A stretch of DNA of 64,000 nt from Lentinus brumalis (Eukaryota > Basidiomycota > Agaricomycetes > Polyporales > Polyporaceae): contig MARA01000055.1 of NCBI GenBank assembly GCA_001792895.1, forward strand, positions 1 to 64,000. The letters run 5' to 3'. Positions 9,639 to 20,129 of the stretch are shown here, one piece after another (the stretch's first letter is position 1; each line of letters opens with the position of its first letter). Made by a program: the position numbers and the translations under genes. The notes below the pieces were generated by a model. That model saw only the letters and a list, made by a program, of their open reading frames with translations, did not search any database and was not told the DNA's origin.

Positions 9639-9778
9639 GTACCCAGCAAAGCCAACCCCTTGCATGCGCAACGGACAGATCGGAGCGGGAGCATTTGTGG
9701 TGCTTCATCGAGCTCAGATAGGGCGAGGATACGCAATATCGACGTGGACATCTCAACCGGGACAGACAGGATGGACAT
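9639..9778 (-). pseudogene. F-box gene, N-terminal piece separated by the gypsy insertion
   Basis: ATG at 9778 (minus) begins a frame with an F-box-like segment: VPVEMSTSILRILALSEL, then LPLRSVRCACKGLALLG, matching the usual pattern of an LP-x-E-[LM] start and a C-x-x-W/L helix. The frame reaches the target duplication with codon phase that continues exactly in phase at 656 on the other side of the element. The two pieces are therefore one gene split by the insertion. Its 3' end is in turn missing at the telomere. Confidence 0.7.
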
Positions 9779-9956
9779 GACTACTTGGGATGGTCTTCTG
9801 AGGTCTAAAATGGCATGTTGGCACAGTGCATAATCCCGTCAATGCAGTCTACTGACCTGTGATGGCAGATGGTGGTCAGTGGGAGAAGAGAAGGAGGCAT
9901 GGGGTGAACCTTGTCGGACTTATAGCCTGCCCTAAATGAGCGTGTCAGCCAATGAG

Positions 9957-10550
9957 TGTGGAGACTTCATACTTTGTGCCCATGTGTATCCATGCATTTC
10001 AAAGAGGAGACGACTCTTTCTGGCGGTCTATTGCTCGCCGGAAGGTGCAGGACCCATATGACCCTCCTGGCGGGTAGTCCGAATCGCAATATCGCCACTG
10101 TCTGCCATTGTGGAGACTTCATACTTTGTGCCCATGTGTATCTATGCATTTCAAAGAGGAGACGACCCTTTCTGGCGGTCTATTGCTCGCCGGAAGGTGC
10201 AGGACCCATATGGCCCTCCTGGCGGGTAGTCCGAATCGCAATATCGCCACTGTCCGCCATTGTGGAGACTTCATACTTTGTGCCCATGTGTATCTATGCA
10301 TTTCAAAGAGGGGACAACCCTTTCTGGCGGTCTAGCAGTCGCCGGAAGGGGTAGGACCCATATGGCCCTCCTGGCGGGTAGTCAGAATCAGGATACCGCC
10401 GCTGTCTGTGGTCATAGGCATTGCATACTTGGCACCCATGTGTATCCGCACACCCGGCACAGGATGCAGGTGTCCCTGGGGGCCTATGGGCCCATGGGAG
10501 ACGCAGGACCCATGTGGGCCTCCTATCTGTGCGTTTAACCCGGGCATAAC
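9957..10550. repeat. 152-bp tandem repeat, three close copies and one diverged
   Basis: Units begin TGTGGAGACTTC at 9957, 10109 and 10261, exactly 152 bases apart, and differ by a few substitutions. A fourth unit from about 10407 is much more diverged but keeps CCCATGTGTATCC and GCAGGACCCAT. Small overlapping frames at the same spacing are by-products of the repeat. Confidence 0.9.
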
Positions 10551-11132
10551 TCTGGTTCAAGTGCTTCCTCGGTGCCCAAATCTTGACACCTCGCTCTCCC
10601 AATAAATGTCTACCACTGCATGTGTAGGTGAGGGTCTCTGGGGCAGTAGGTCATCAGCTTGCAGGCCAGCTGCAGGCTGCCTACTGCTATTTGGCAAATT
10701 GCTAGATAACCACTCTTCCGTTTGGCTGGCAATTGGTGTTCCCACACATACATAACCCAGTAGCATACAATACAACCTCACGGGGGCCGTGGCGCGCACT
10801 GAAAACAAAATTGACCCATGTGGTCCTGCCACTTTTATGCCTAAACGCCCTCCCCAGGTCGAAAGTGCATCAAATGACCCTAGATAGGTACTCATAGCAC
10901 TCCTACACCATATGAGCTGTGCCCGAAGTCACATACACCCTCTTAAGGGCCTAGGGGGCGGCTATGTAGCACCGACGGGCGCTACCGCGCCCCATCGGCC
11001 ATAGCTCGAAAACGGGTCCGCCAATATGGCTAATTTTATTTGTGAATACTCTCCTATGTATGTCCTATATGCATGCCAAATTTCAGGCCGATCGTCCAAC
11101 TATCACCGGGGAGATGTCTGGGCACAATGAGT
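10551..11132. other. Unassigned sequence between repeat and truncated gypsy element
   Basis: No credible gene. The segment from about 10920 to 11130 (rich in CGGGCGCTACCGCGCC-like sequence, then AT-rich) could be the end of another element, but I see no repeat or coding support. Likewise 9779-9956 contains nothing recognisable. Confidence 0.4.
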
Positions 11133-12421
11133 CTAGATGGACTTTGAAGACGTGGGGGTGTCGTCCTCGTCGTCCATGACTTCAACTTCTACAACACATG
11201 TCTTTTTCGCCTTGAAGTTGTTCGACGGTGTCGTGCCTTTTGTCCCTGTCTTCTGATCATTCCCTTTGGACTGATCGTTCCCCTTGGACTGGTTCTGGGC
11301 TTGGGACGCTTGTCAGCGTTCTTGGCGAGCAGGTAGCAGTCATCTGTGTCGTGCGAGTTCTGCCTCTTGCAGTTGTGGCAGTATAGCGCCTTCTTGTTTG
11401 TGGTAGCGGAGTTGGCCTGCTTGCCCTTCTTGCCCTTGCCCTTCGACTTTTCAGCCGAGTCAATGTCCATTGGGGTGTGACCGCTGTTGTCTGAGCTGCT
11501 CTTACTAAAGACAGTGCCTCGTGTCTTTTCCGGGTTGAGCTCTCTGTAGAAGTCGAGTAACATGTCGAGAAACTCGGTCCACTTCTTGGGGACATTGCTG
11601 CCACCCTTGCCAACGAGGGCAATCCGCATGTCGCGGCTGATAACCTCCCGTAGCTTGTCAATGAGAAGCTCATCATCGTAACCCGTAAGACGTCCGAGAG
11701 TACGGAAGCGTTCCGCATATCTGATGAAGTCTTTAGCAGCCAAGTCTTTGTTGACAAACAGGGCTGTGATCTCCTTCTTTGCTCCTTCTTTATCATCTCT
11801 CTGCCCATAGATTTGCGCAAGCTCATCCATGAAGGTGTCCCACGTTCCGAGGTCTTGGCCTTTGCCTACACGGTCATAGTACGATGCCATGTATTTATGA
11901 GCTGGGCCTTGCAACCGGGACAGGGCGGTAACAATCTTCTGTTTGTCGGTGACGATACCCTCGTGCGCGCACCACAGGCTGATCAGGTTGCGCCACTCCT
12001 CCAGCTTGATCTTGTCATCTGAGCCCTTGAAGATGGGGGGCTCGCCAATTTTGGGTTGACACGAACCTCCTCCAGTGGACGCTGGTAAGGCATCGACTTG
12101 TTGTTTGTAGGACTGAACAAGGGTCTGCTGGTTCTGAACAAGTGTGCTGAGAGTGGTCACTTGAGTAGTCAAAAGACTGATGTGGTTTATAAGGCTCCGG
12201 AAATTGGTGTCCATATGCCCAGCCATTTCGGCTACCACATTCTGGACGTATTCCGGGACACGCTGTTCCGCAAGCCCTACTGCATTCCGAGCTGCCACAA
12301 TGAGATTGATGTCTGCCCCATCTGATATGCCATCTCTGACAATAGCATCAATTGCCTGGGGGTCAAGCGCGTGGAACGTGGTTACGGGGACAAAGTTGTT
12401 GTAGTTCATTGCTGATGACAT
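11133..12421 (-). CDS. gag: Gag of the truncated gypsy element
   Basis: A 410-codon frame from ATG 12421. It starts with a helical N-terminal region, then the capsid region (EPPIFKGSDDKIKLEEWRN, AKDFIRYAERFRTLG) typical of fungal gypsy Gag, a basic Lys-rich linker (KSKGKGKKGK) and a zinc knuckle variant CHNCKRQNSHDTDDC with five rather than four residues before His. The same frame closes at 11189, but beyond about 11310 the -1 frame reads a better tail with repeated QSKGND units and an acidic end, closing at 11133. A missing base in the CCC run at about 11303-11306 would explain this. Confidence 0.82.
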
Positions 12422-12507
12422 AGTGGTTAGTACTTGTTTTCCGAGTGGTTACAATGAAAGGTAGCAAAACGAAGGATTCTCTATTGCCAATGGTGCCCAT
12501 TACAGAT

Positions 12508-13215
12508 CTAGATGCCATAGTTGAACTCCAGTTTCAGAGCGTTCAGCTCGTCGCAGATCTCCGGAAGACGCTCGTTCAGGTTCTTGAAGGAAACCTGGCC
12601 AACGGCCTTTAGCTGCCTCTTGATAATCCTCCACTCCTTATTCGTCAGCTTCCGCGCCCTCTTCTCCAAGTTGGTGTACAACTCGTTGAACTCCATGCCC
12701 CACAACCTGATGTCGTCCTTCGCATCCTTCGAGATACGATCATCCTCGAGTGCCTTCTTGACGAATGGAGAGAGTCTTTCGACAGTGGGTCGGAAGAGGC
12801 GCTCGAACTCACGGATGCGATCGACAACCTTGTGCTTCAGCATGTGGAGGTCCTTGGGAACAGGCTTGTGCTCAGGGATCTGCACAGGTGCCTGGAGTCG
12901 TTCGATGAGGGGACGAGATGGGTCGGAGATGCAATCGATGAGGGGCGGTGAGGCCTGGGAGATACGTTCGAGACGTCGTATCTCCTTGAGGAGCCTGGCA
13001 TGCTCTGCAAGTTGAGCGATGTCTTCGTCGGCCTGTCTCGCACGCTCCGGGTCGAAAGGTCGGGGGATGACGCGGACTGGTGCAGCGTTAACCCTTTTGC
13101 GAGGGAAGCGAGGGACGTGCTTGTACTGGTGCGAAGGCCGAAGGAGGATGCACTCGTAAATACCGAGTGGCTCCCGCTTGGCAATGACCTTGCGGTCCTT
13201 CGAGATCTTGGGCAT
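12508..13215 (-). CDS. Extra ORF between LTR and gag (235 aa), function unknown
   Basis: Begins MPKISKDRKVIAKREPLG at 13215 and ends in NYGI at 12508. It is rich in Lys, Arg, Glu and Leu, with long helical stretches (HARLLKEIRRLERI, FERLFRPTVERL, FVKKALEDDRI) suggesting coiled coils, and no metal-binding or catalytic motif. It sits where gag normally begins and is followed by gag in the same direction with an 86-base gap. Fungal gypsy elements usually go from primer site to gag directly, so this is an added cargo or accessory ORF. I do not recognise the family. Confidence 0.65.
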   Translation of the reverse strand: MPKISKDRKVIAKREPLGIYECILLRPSHQYKHVPRFPRKRVNAAPVRVIPRPFDPERARQADEDIAQLAEHARLLKEIRRLERISQASPPLIDCISDPSRPLIERLQAPVQIPEHKPVPKDLHMLKHKVVDRIREFERLFRPTVERLSPFVKKALEDDRISKDAKDDIRLWGMEFNELYTNLEKRARKLTNKEWRIIKRQLKAVGQVSFKNLNERLPEICDELNALKLEFNYGI

Positions 13216-13311
13216 GGCTAAGAGAGAAGAGTCAGCAGCTTGTCAGCTGGTCCTTGACAGGACAAAACTCCAAAAAAGGGAAAGGTTGTGCCTTGATGTG
13301 GTGGTAAGCTT

Positions 13312-13331
13312 GATTCTCAGACACGGCACCA
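13312..13331 (-). other. Probable tRNA primer-binding site
   Basis: On the plus strand the sequence is GATTCTCAGACACGGCACCA, which has the form of a tRNA 3' end: T-loop remnant GATT, five-base T-stem CTCAG, seven-base acceptor ACACGGC, discriminator A, CCA. On the minus strand it begins TGG, five bases after the LTR end. The tRNA species cannot be named without a tRNA set from the same genome. Confidence 0.6.
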
Positions 13332-13336
13332 CACCG

Positions 13337-14263
13337 TGCTGCAAATGGGTTTGAGAGGGTGTTGCACCCTTCTCTAATCTGTCCACCTTGGTTACCCGTT
13401 GACAAGTCAAAGACTCTCATGGGAGATGCAAATGATCCGTTCCAAGCTGTTGCCCGAAGGCTAACAGATCCCCTTACGCCTAGGGTCCGGCAAGAAGATC
13501 AACAACCAAGCCATACAGCCTGCCATAGGCAAGCCATACAACAAGGTGTCTCTCAACATAAGTGACTGAAGCTTGACAGCAACAGCACTGAAGCCCCCAG
13601 AACCCAATAAGTACTGAAGCTTGACAGCAACAATACTATAGCCCCCAGAACCCACAAAGCCTAGGGCTAAAAGCCCAAAGGCAAAGGCAACAACCGACAC
13701 CCAATAAAAGGAAATAAATGCAAGGGACTTTGCCAAGCCCAGTGCAATAGAAGCAGACTTATCCAAATATAACAGTAAGCCCAAATATAACACTCACTAG
13801 TTATGAAATATAGTGTGGGGAAAAGGTGAGGGCTTGTTAGGCCAGAGTTGTTAGATGGGTTAGACAATAAGTGGATAAGTCTGAGGGTGCCGGCCTCAGA
13901 CTGGTGGTTTATATACATATAGCCCCAACCCCCCTGGGACTGGGGAAGACCCCTGGTACTCTATGTTACTAAGCTAATCACATGACCAGCTGAGTAAGGC
14001 TGAGTCATGTGTGCTGAGGTAGCCCTATTACTCAGCAAGTAACTGACCAATAGCGTGCACTACATTACTAGGCAACTATCTAGAAGGTTCTAGGACCAAG
14101 GTCCTAGAAGGATCTGGACTAATGATGTAATAGATATCCCTAAAGAAGATAAAAAGCGATCATAAACATCGATAAATGATGATAACTACTGATAACTCCA
14201 GATAACTAATGATAAGCCCACTTATCCACCGGATAAGCGCTAGAAAGGTCACATTTTGTGACA
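13337..14263 (-). repeat. LTR of the truncated gypsy element (927 bp)
   Basis: On the minus strand it begins TGTCACAAAATGTGACC at 14263 and ends GCAGCA at 13337. A TATA box (TATATAAA on minus) lies at 13908-13915. The outer end carries an imperfect inverted motif (TGTCACA/TGTGACC) and a stretch of repeated GATAA words (14165-14240). No second copy is present, so the right edge is fixed by TG and by interruption of a coding frame, and the left edge by the primer site. Confidence 0.75.
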
Positions 14264-14381
14264 CCTTGGCTGATACCTCCGTGCAGGAGCGACGCTGACG
14301 AGCGACCTTTTGGGCGGTCGTCTTGCGTGCACCCTCGCGAGCGGCTTGCTTGCTGCTCCCGGGTGTCACGTTGTTCGCCAT
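14264..14381 (-). pseudogene. N-terminal 39-codon fragment of an unknown gene, cut by the LTR
   Basis: ATG at 14381 (minus) opens a basic, Ala/Lys/Arg-rich frame (MANNVTPGSSKQAAREGARK...) that runs directly into the LTR at 14263. The rest of the gene is not visible beyond the element's left edge. Too short for family assignment. Confidence 0.4.
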
Positions 14382-14624
14382 GGTGGTCTGGGATAGTGGG
14401 AGTGTGGATGAGGGAAGGTCGGCTAGGGGAACCTCTTTGGATTCAAGACTTACCAAAATGCAAGTGTTGTACGATGACAATGAGCAAGTTGCTTATGTGA
14501 CATAGACTATCGTATGAGAGCAGTCTCAGCCACAGAACTGTATAGTTTTGTAGCCACACACTGACCGCCGCCGTCCATATATGGGAAGCTCGGAACATAA
14601 GCGGGGAGTTCAGTATACAAGCGC

Positions 14625-14752
14625 GGGTACGCACGGGTATTGCCATATGGGTACGGGTTTCCCGCGGGTATGCTGGTGGCTACCCGGACCCGGACCCGCG
14701 CGGGTACGGATACCTGTACCCGTGCGGGTTACCCGGACCCGTGCCGTTCCCT
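14625..14752. repeat. Dense CGGGTA/TACCCG array in both orientations
   Basis: GCGGGTACGCACGGGTATTG... then TACCCGGACCCGGACCCGCGCGGGTACGG... About a dozen GGGTA or TACCC words in either direction, able to fold on themselves. It lies exactly where the BTB gene to its right loses its second exon. Confidence 0.8.
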
Positions 14753-14802
14753 AACCACGGTTAAGCGACTTGTCGCTGAGGACAGGAGCATGAACGACGT
14801 AC

Positions 14803-15065
14803 TTCGGATTGTACATGACGTGAAGGAGTTCCCTGATGTCGTGCGAGGTGTCTTGAAGGCGAATGACGGGGCACCCGTCGATCTGCTGCTCGTCGGGATC
14901 ATGGGGAATGGGGAGTGCTTGTTCGAACATGCCAGCGAAAAACTCCGAGTGAAGAGCGAGTGTGCTCTTGTGCACTCGGAAAGCGGTCATTCCCTCGCGG
15001 GCGAGCAACACTATGTCCCCGTCGCTGTACCAGAATGTACCGTCCCTAAATACGGATCCTATCAT
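14803..15065 (-). pseudogene. BTB/POZ-domain gene, first exon only
   Basis: Minus-strand exon from ATG 15065 to a GTACGT splice donor at 14802. The domain shows GTFWYSDGDIVLLAREG, FRVHKSTLALHSEFFAGMFEQAL and DGCPVIRLQDTSHDIRELLHVMY, the core BTB fold motifs shared with the three BTB genes at 23-27 kb. Exon 1 ends in the same codon phase and at the same place (after the Y-x-x-K segment) as those genes. Exon 2 is missing; a GGGTAC repeat array follows within 50 bases. Probably a dead fragment. Confidence 0.75.
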
Positions 15066-15416
15066 CGTCAGGGAGTTTTGTGGTCGCCGATCGTACTGGC
15101 CGATGACGGTGTTCGATCGGGAGAGTTGGCGCGATAGAAAACCCGGATGGGTAGACGAGCTGGCAAACCCTTCGTCAGCACGGACTACATCCTGAGAGAA
15201 GGAGACGAATGCCGACTTAGATGGTGGACGATAAGAGGCGTGCAACGACGTGGGCATACATTTTCAATACATATACCAGCGTGTGTGAGAAGAGAACGCG
15301 ATTCCGGACATGTCGCGCCGATTCGGAGCGCCTAGCGTTAACCAAGTCTTGACGCGGGGAGCGGGAATACACAAAGCTCGTCGAAACCGTCCAGAGGAGG
15401 ACGTTGTGTAACCAGA

Positions 15417-16030
15417 TTACTCTCTCGTGAGAGGGTTAGAATCGAGCGACAGACCTTGATGTTCCTTGCAGGATCGATCTCTGCTGCGAAGGATTCCGTC
15501 AATCCTTTCAGTGCTGTGAGATGAGAAGAGCTTGCTGGAACAAGTTATGTGGATGGCACGAACGCTCATCATGCTTGGACGGTCACGCAGTGTAGAACGC
15601 ACGGCGCGGAGTCCCCACGAGCCCCGCAATCGACGAGCAATCGCCCTCCAACCCGCGACGGTTGGAACCGCGGAAGAACTTGACAGCCTTGCGGGTAACG
15701 TACAACCGCGCCCTAGAAGTTCGTGCATGTAGATGCGTGGCTCTCCCGTCCGTGAGCCCGAGGTCCGTCGTGCCCGCGTTGTTCACGACGACATCGATGC
15801 GGCCGAACGACTCTATTCTCGCCCTACCTTAAAGAACGCATCGATGACCAGCTGTTGCTGCGTGACGTCGAGGCTGAGAACAAGCAGTCGTGCAGTGAAA
15901 TACTGTACCACGAGGTCGACCAGGCCAGCGAGCGGCAGCGATGACGATGTCACCGTTCTGCAGCCAGTAATCTGCCATATACCGTCCGACGCCAGTCAAA
16001 GAAACATGCCCGTTCACTCGGAGTCCTTGC
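15417..16030 (-). pseudogene. Short-chain dehydrogenase/reductase relic
   Basis: Decayed Rossmann-fold oxidoreductase read in pieces on the minus strand: GVGRYMADYWLQNGDIVIAA near 15960-16010 (nucleotide-binding loop and beta-2), a segment ending DVTQQQ, IDVVVNNAGTTDLGL near 15760-15800 (NNAG motif), LYVTRKAV, SSIAGLVGTP and FYTA near 15590-15640 (active-site Ser and Tyr regions), then ALKGLTES and AEIDPARNIKV near 15430-15510. Frames change several times and stops intervene, more than introns could explain. Family assignment is firm; it is not functional as read. Confidence 0.7.
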
Positions 16031-16039
16031 TGCGTCGGC

Positions 16040-17136
16040 CAAGCAGGAGGTGCAGGATGTGGAAGAGCCTATCAGGGGGCACCCTCACGGTGAAAATATG
16101 GTGGAAGTCTTGTACTGTCGTCCTCGAGCCATAGACACCACTGAGACAGGCCGGCCGTGCTGCTCGTGCTGAGTATTCGGTGCAAGACGGCTTTCTCACC
16201 TCCTGCGACGAAATGCAACCGCAAGCGAGATCTACACTGAGAAGGCGATGTTTGGAACATAGAAAGGATCAGCTCGCAGCACACAAGACGTATCCAGATT
16301 ACTTTTCGAGTTTGGGGAGTGGGGATACTTACAGCGAATCTGGATCGCTAACTTCGCGCGTTGAAGAGGTTGTTGGGATGACGAACCGAGAGCATGAGCG
16401 GCTACCCACGCGAACATTCGGCCGGACCACTTCGAGGGGAAACCCGGGCGTGATCTTTTGTACTTGAGCGTTCCTGCAGAGCGCTCTTGTGTATCCGATT
16501 GCTGAAGTGAAGTGCTTACCATGGCACTCGCATCTCCGTCGCTCGTGTAACGTGAGGGAGGCTGTAATTCTTCCGAGCCATCGATGATTCCCCGACAGTA
16601 TAATGGGGTTAAACTGAGTACTGGAGATCGATGCGCGTCCGTAAGATGTCCAGACCCGAGACTTCGACGACCAAGAAGATTCAGTGCGGCATAAGTGTCC
16701 CTGCCAGTGAAGAATTGCGACACCAAGGCCGTTCGGGAAGACAAGTCAAGATATCCAACGCCGACCTAGAGTGCGACTAGGATCAAATAAGTTCTCCTAT
16801 AAGCTTCAGCAAGCCGCTTTAAGTACATCCGATACAAACATACCTTGCCACGCACTCACCTAACCACAAAGGAAGACATTAATGAGGAAGACAAGACAAA
16901 AGTAAAGAACAAGGCTCGGAAGCGCCCGGTGGCCTTGTCAGCCACTACGAACAAACACGCACAAATAAAGGATCAGTCAGATCACACGCCGACGGCGCGC
17001 AGGCGGTCTTCAACATCGACCACGACGACGACGACGGCGCACACGACGTCCACGACCTTTCTCGCGTTCTGCTCGCCCTCTTCTCCATCCTCGACGCTAT
17101 CCGTATCGCAGGCTCTCCGACCGATCTGCGCCCAAG
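16040..17136. other. No recognisable gene
   Basis: Minus-strand frames at 16232-16744 are open but have no familiar motif or repeat. The last 250 bases are the upstream region of the MUB1-like gene and include a long ACGACGACGACGG-type stretch. Confidence 0.4.
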
Positions 17137-20129
17137 ATGCGCGAGTCCAACTTCGCCTTTCCCGCCCAGAACCGGGCCTCCGTCTGCATATCGTCGCAGC
17201 TCTACGACCGACGAGGTGAGCACGTTGTATTGCACGATGAGCTCGAGTAGGAAACCAATGCAGACGCACAGCACTCGACACAAACTCGTCACTCCCCCTT
17301 TTCAACTCGCTCACCCACCTCGTCTATCTCACCTCAACCTCTCCCCGAATACGCGAGATCATGACCATGGACGGCGGGCTCGAACGTTTGGTGCGCATCT
17401 TACATGACTTCTGTCTATCGCCACCACCCCCGGACAACCCGGCCATCTTCTACGGCTTGTCGCCGCCCGGCTCGCACCCCACAAAGCCCGCCCCTACCCT
17501 CCTCCCCAAAACCTACGACAAACACGCCGCGTATCGATTCTCGCTCGCCTTCCAGTGCATCGTCAACATCGGCGTGCGTGGCAGTGAACCCATCCGAAGT
17601 CGTGTGGTCCAGGCCGGGACGCTCGAAGTGGTTGGATGCATCCTCGAGGCGTGGCTCGCCAGCAAGGGGTTCGCTGTCGGACCCAGCGTCGCCGCAAACG
17701 GCATGCCCAGGGAGACGAGGGAACAACGGATGGCGAGGAGACAGGCGCAGTCCGAGATGAGGCAGCGACAACAGGCCGCGGAGTTAGCTCGGGCATTGGA
17801 GCGGCAGATCGCTGCTTCTGACCGACGCACGATCCGTCCGGGGGATACGTCGCTGCAGAGCGCAGACACATCGCAAGAGGTGCGTCGCTGTATCTTTTCG
17901 TGCTGCTGACTCGGTCTGACAGATGACTAACCGCAGGAACCGATGCAGACGGAACAGGCCACCCCCAGCGCTTCGCGCGCACAGGATACCGACACCTCCG
18001 CGGATACTTCGACGAACGCAACCCCGAACGGATCGAATACGCCAACGGGCGCGGTTGTCGTACCCGGACGAGATCGCAGCGGGACGATTATCGCACGTCC
18101 GGTCTGGGACCAGCCCACCGCCACCATTCGCAGGCCACATCGATCCAGACTCGCCGTCCCCGACGCCTCGGCTGGCCCGTCGACGTCAACTTCAGCCGCG
18201 AACTCGCGCCCGGAAACGGAGACCGAGGATGACGGGGATGTGGACATGGACACCTCGCGCGACGGCGACGCCCCCTCCCCTTCCCCGAACGCCAGACAGA
18301 TAACGGCACGATACGCGCGACACATTCACGTCGTGCGGTGGGCATCGTCACGGATGCGACCGCTCCGGCGGCACCTGCGGGTCTCGACATGCCCTCGGAC
18401 GCCCACATCATCATCAACGACGATGGCGTCACCGGCGTCGGCGTCGAGGACGGGATCGTCTCGCTCGAGACGAACGACGACTTCGCGATGGGTGCGCCGC
18501 CCGGAGCTCCTGGTGCGCTCGAAGGACCTCCACCGCCGCGGACGGTCGCTGATGGACATGCAGGGCCGGGCGAGCGGACACCTCGTGCGGGGACTACTAA
18601 CCTTCCGATGACAGCTGCGCGGACGCCGAACATGGGCAACTTCCTCACCCCTACCGCGGATGCTGGTCGCGTCGGGGGTGGAGACACCCCCGCGAGGCAG
18701 AATACGATCCGTGCGGGCAACGCTACGGGCAACAATGGTACGCCCAGTCATCACCACCATCATCACCACGCGCGCGACATCGACGCTGGCCCGTATCGCG
18801 ACGAGGACGTTCTGCTCAGTCTCCAACTCCTCGCGTACCTCAGCAAGTACCCCCACTGTCGCCAGGCATTCTACAAACCGCGCACGAGCTTCCATCCTGC
18901 GACTGCCCAAATCTCCAATGAGGGCAGGTTCGGCCAGCCGTCATCATCGTCAAGATCGGCTGCAGCGGCATCTTCATCGTCGGTCGCGTCGACCGGTTCA
19001 GGTCGAGACGTGCATCCCCTCGTGAAGGCGTTCAACAACGCTACCGGTCGCGGCAAGGAGAAGGAGCGCGCATCTTCCACAGCGGCCACAGCAGGCGCTA
19101 GTTCGAGTTCGCCTGCCGGGCCGACCACAAACGGGGCTGCCACCCCACGGATGACGAACGTTTTCGCGCTCGTCGAGCGGTTCACCTACCGGCATAGCTC
19201 GTCCGAGCTCGAGTCGTCGAACCCTCCGCCAAGCTTGCCGCCGGAGATCCAGTACTGGGCGGGCGTCATCATGCGCAATGCGTGCAGGAAGGACGACAGC
19301 AGAGGCGGCATTCGGCAGTGTGCGAACAGTGCGTGTCATCTTCGTGTTCCACTACGTGTGTGTATTGACGTGGCGTGTAGTGCTGTGCGGACGTTGGGAA
19401 CGCTTCCCGCGGGAGTTCGCCAAGTGCCGGCGGTGTCGGAAGGCGAAGTACTGCGGGAAGGAGTGCCAAAGTACGGCGTGGAGCGAGGGCCACCGGTTCT
19501 GGTGCAGTGCGAAGGACCCGGAGGACGACGGCGAGCACCATCACCACGGTGAGAGCTCGCGTGCGGGTGCGAACGCGGGTGTTGCGGGCGCCGGCGGGGC
19601 TGCTACGCGTGCGGATCGGGCGGAGCGGAGAGAGGCACGGGAGCGCGAGCGCGAGAGGGACCGGGAACGCGAGCGAGAGAGGCAGGCGAGGGCTGTCGCA
19701 GCGGAGGGGCGGTTAGCAGGGGAGGGCGGGGGCGATGCGACTGGGACAACGCTGCCGCAACCTTCGACCGTACGGATCACTGCCAGTGGGAGCTCGACGG
19801 CGACGGCGGTCCCGCCGCGGTTAGCACCAGCAACAGCACAGGCTCAAGCACCCATCGGGACAGCGGCGTCGCCGTCCAGGAATCCGGTTCTCGCTGCGGG
19901 GTTGGACGGGTCGGGGACGTGGACGTACCGTCCCGGGAACGCTGTGCCGCCTGCTGCGTGGCCGGCAGAAGACGTCGCTGATATCCATGCGGACCTGCGG
20001 AGGCGGTTCCTTGCGAGGCAGCCTGCGTCGGCGACGGAGCGGGACGGCGAGGAGGTCGACATGGCAGGTCCGTCGCGGGTGCGAGGGAACGAGGAGGGAG
20101 GGGATGACGTGGATATGGTGGTCGACTGA
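17137..20129 (+). CDS. MUB1: MYND-type zinc finger protein MUB1/samB
   Basis: Exons 17137-17215, 17272-17879, 17937-19328 and 19381-20129, with introns of 56, 57 and 52 bases; exon junctions restore family sequence. The N-terminus (MRESNFAFPAQNRASVCI...LYDRR, then PLFNSLTHLVYLTST...DGGLERLV) matches the conserved start of fungal samB/Mub1. The MYND finger straddles the last intron: RQCAN before it, CGRWERF, KCRRCRKAKYCGKECQ and HRFWC after it. In yeast, Mub1 works with the Ubr2-Rad6 ubiquitin ligase to turn over the proteasome regulator Rpn4; in Aspergillus, samB affects polarity and development. The middle is long, disordered and Ser/Thr/Gly-rich. The frame shifts by -1 somewhere at 18250-18340, near C-runs, in an otherwise intact gene of about 942 residues; a sequence error is likely. 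Confidence 0.9.

Larger units (their letters stand above)
11133..14263 (-). mobile_element. Truncated Ty3/gypsy element: LTR, primer site, extra ORF, gag, no pol
   Basis: Minus-strand element. From its 5' end (right) it has a 927-bp LTR, a 20-base primer site, a 235-codon ORF and gag. Sequence leaves the element at about 11133 and no protease, RT, integrase or second LTR follows. It differs in LTR sequence from the other two gypsy elements in the window. It lies inside a small gene whose first 40 codons remain at 14264-14381. Confidence 0.8.
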
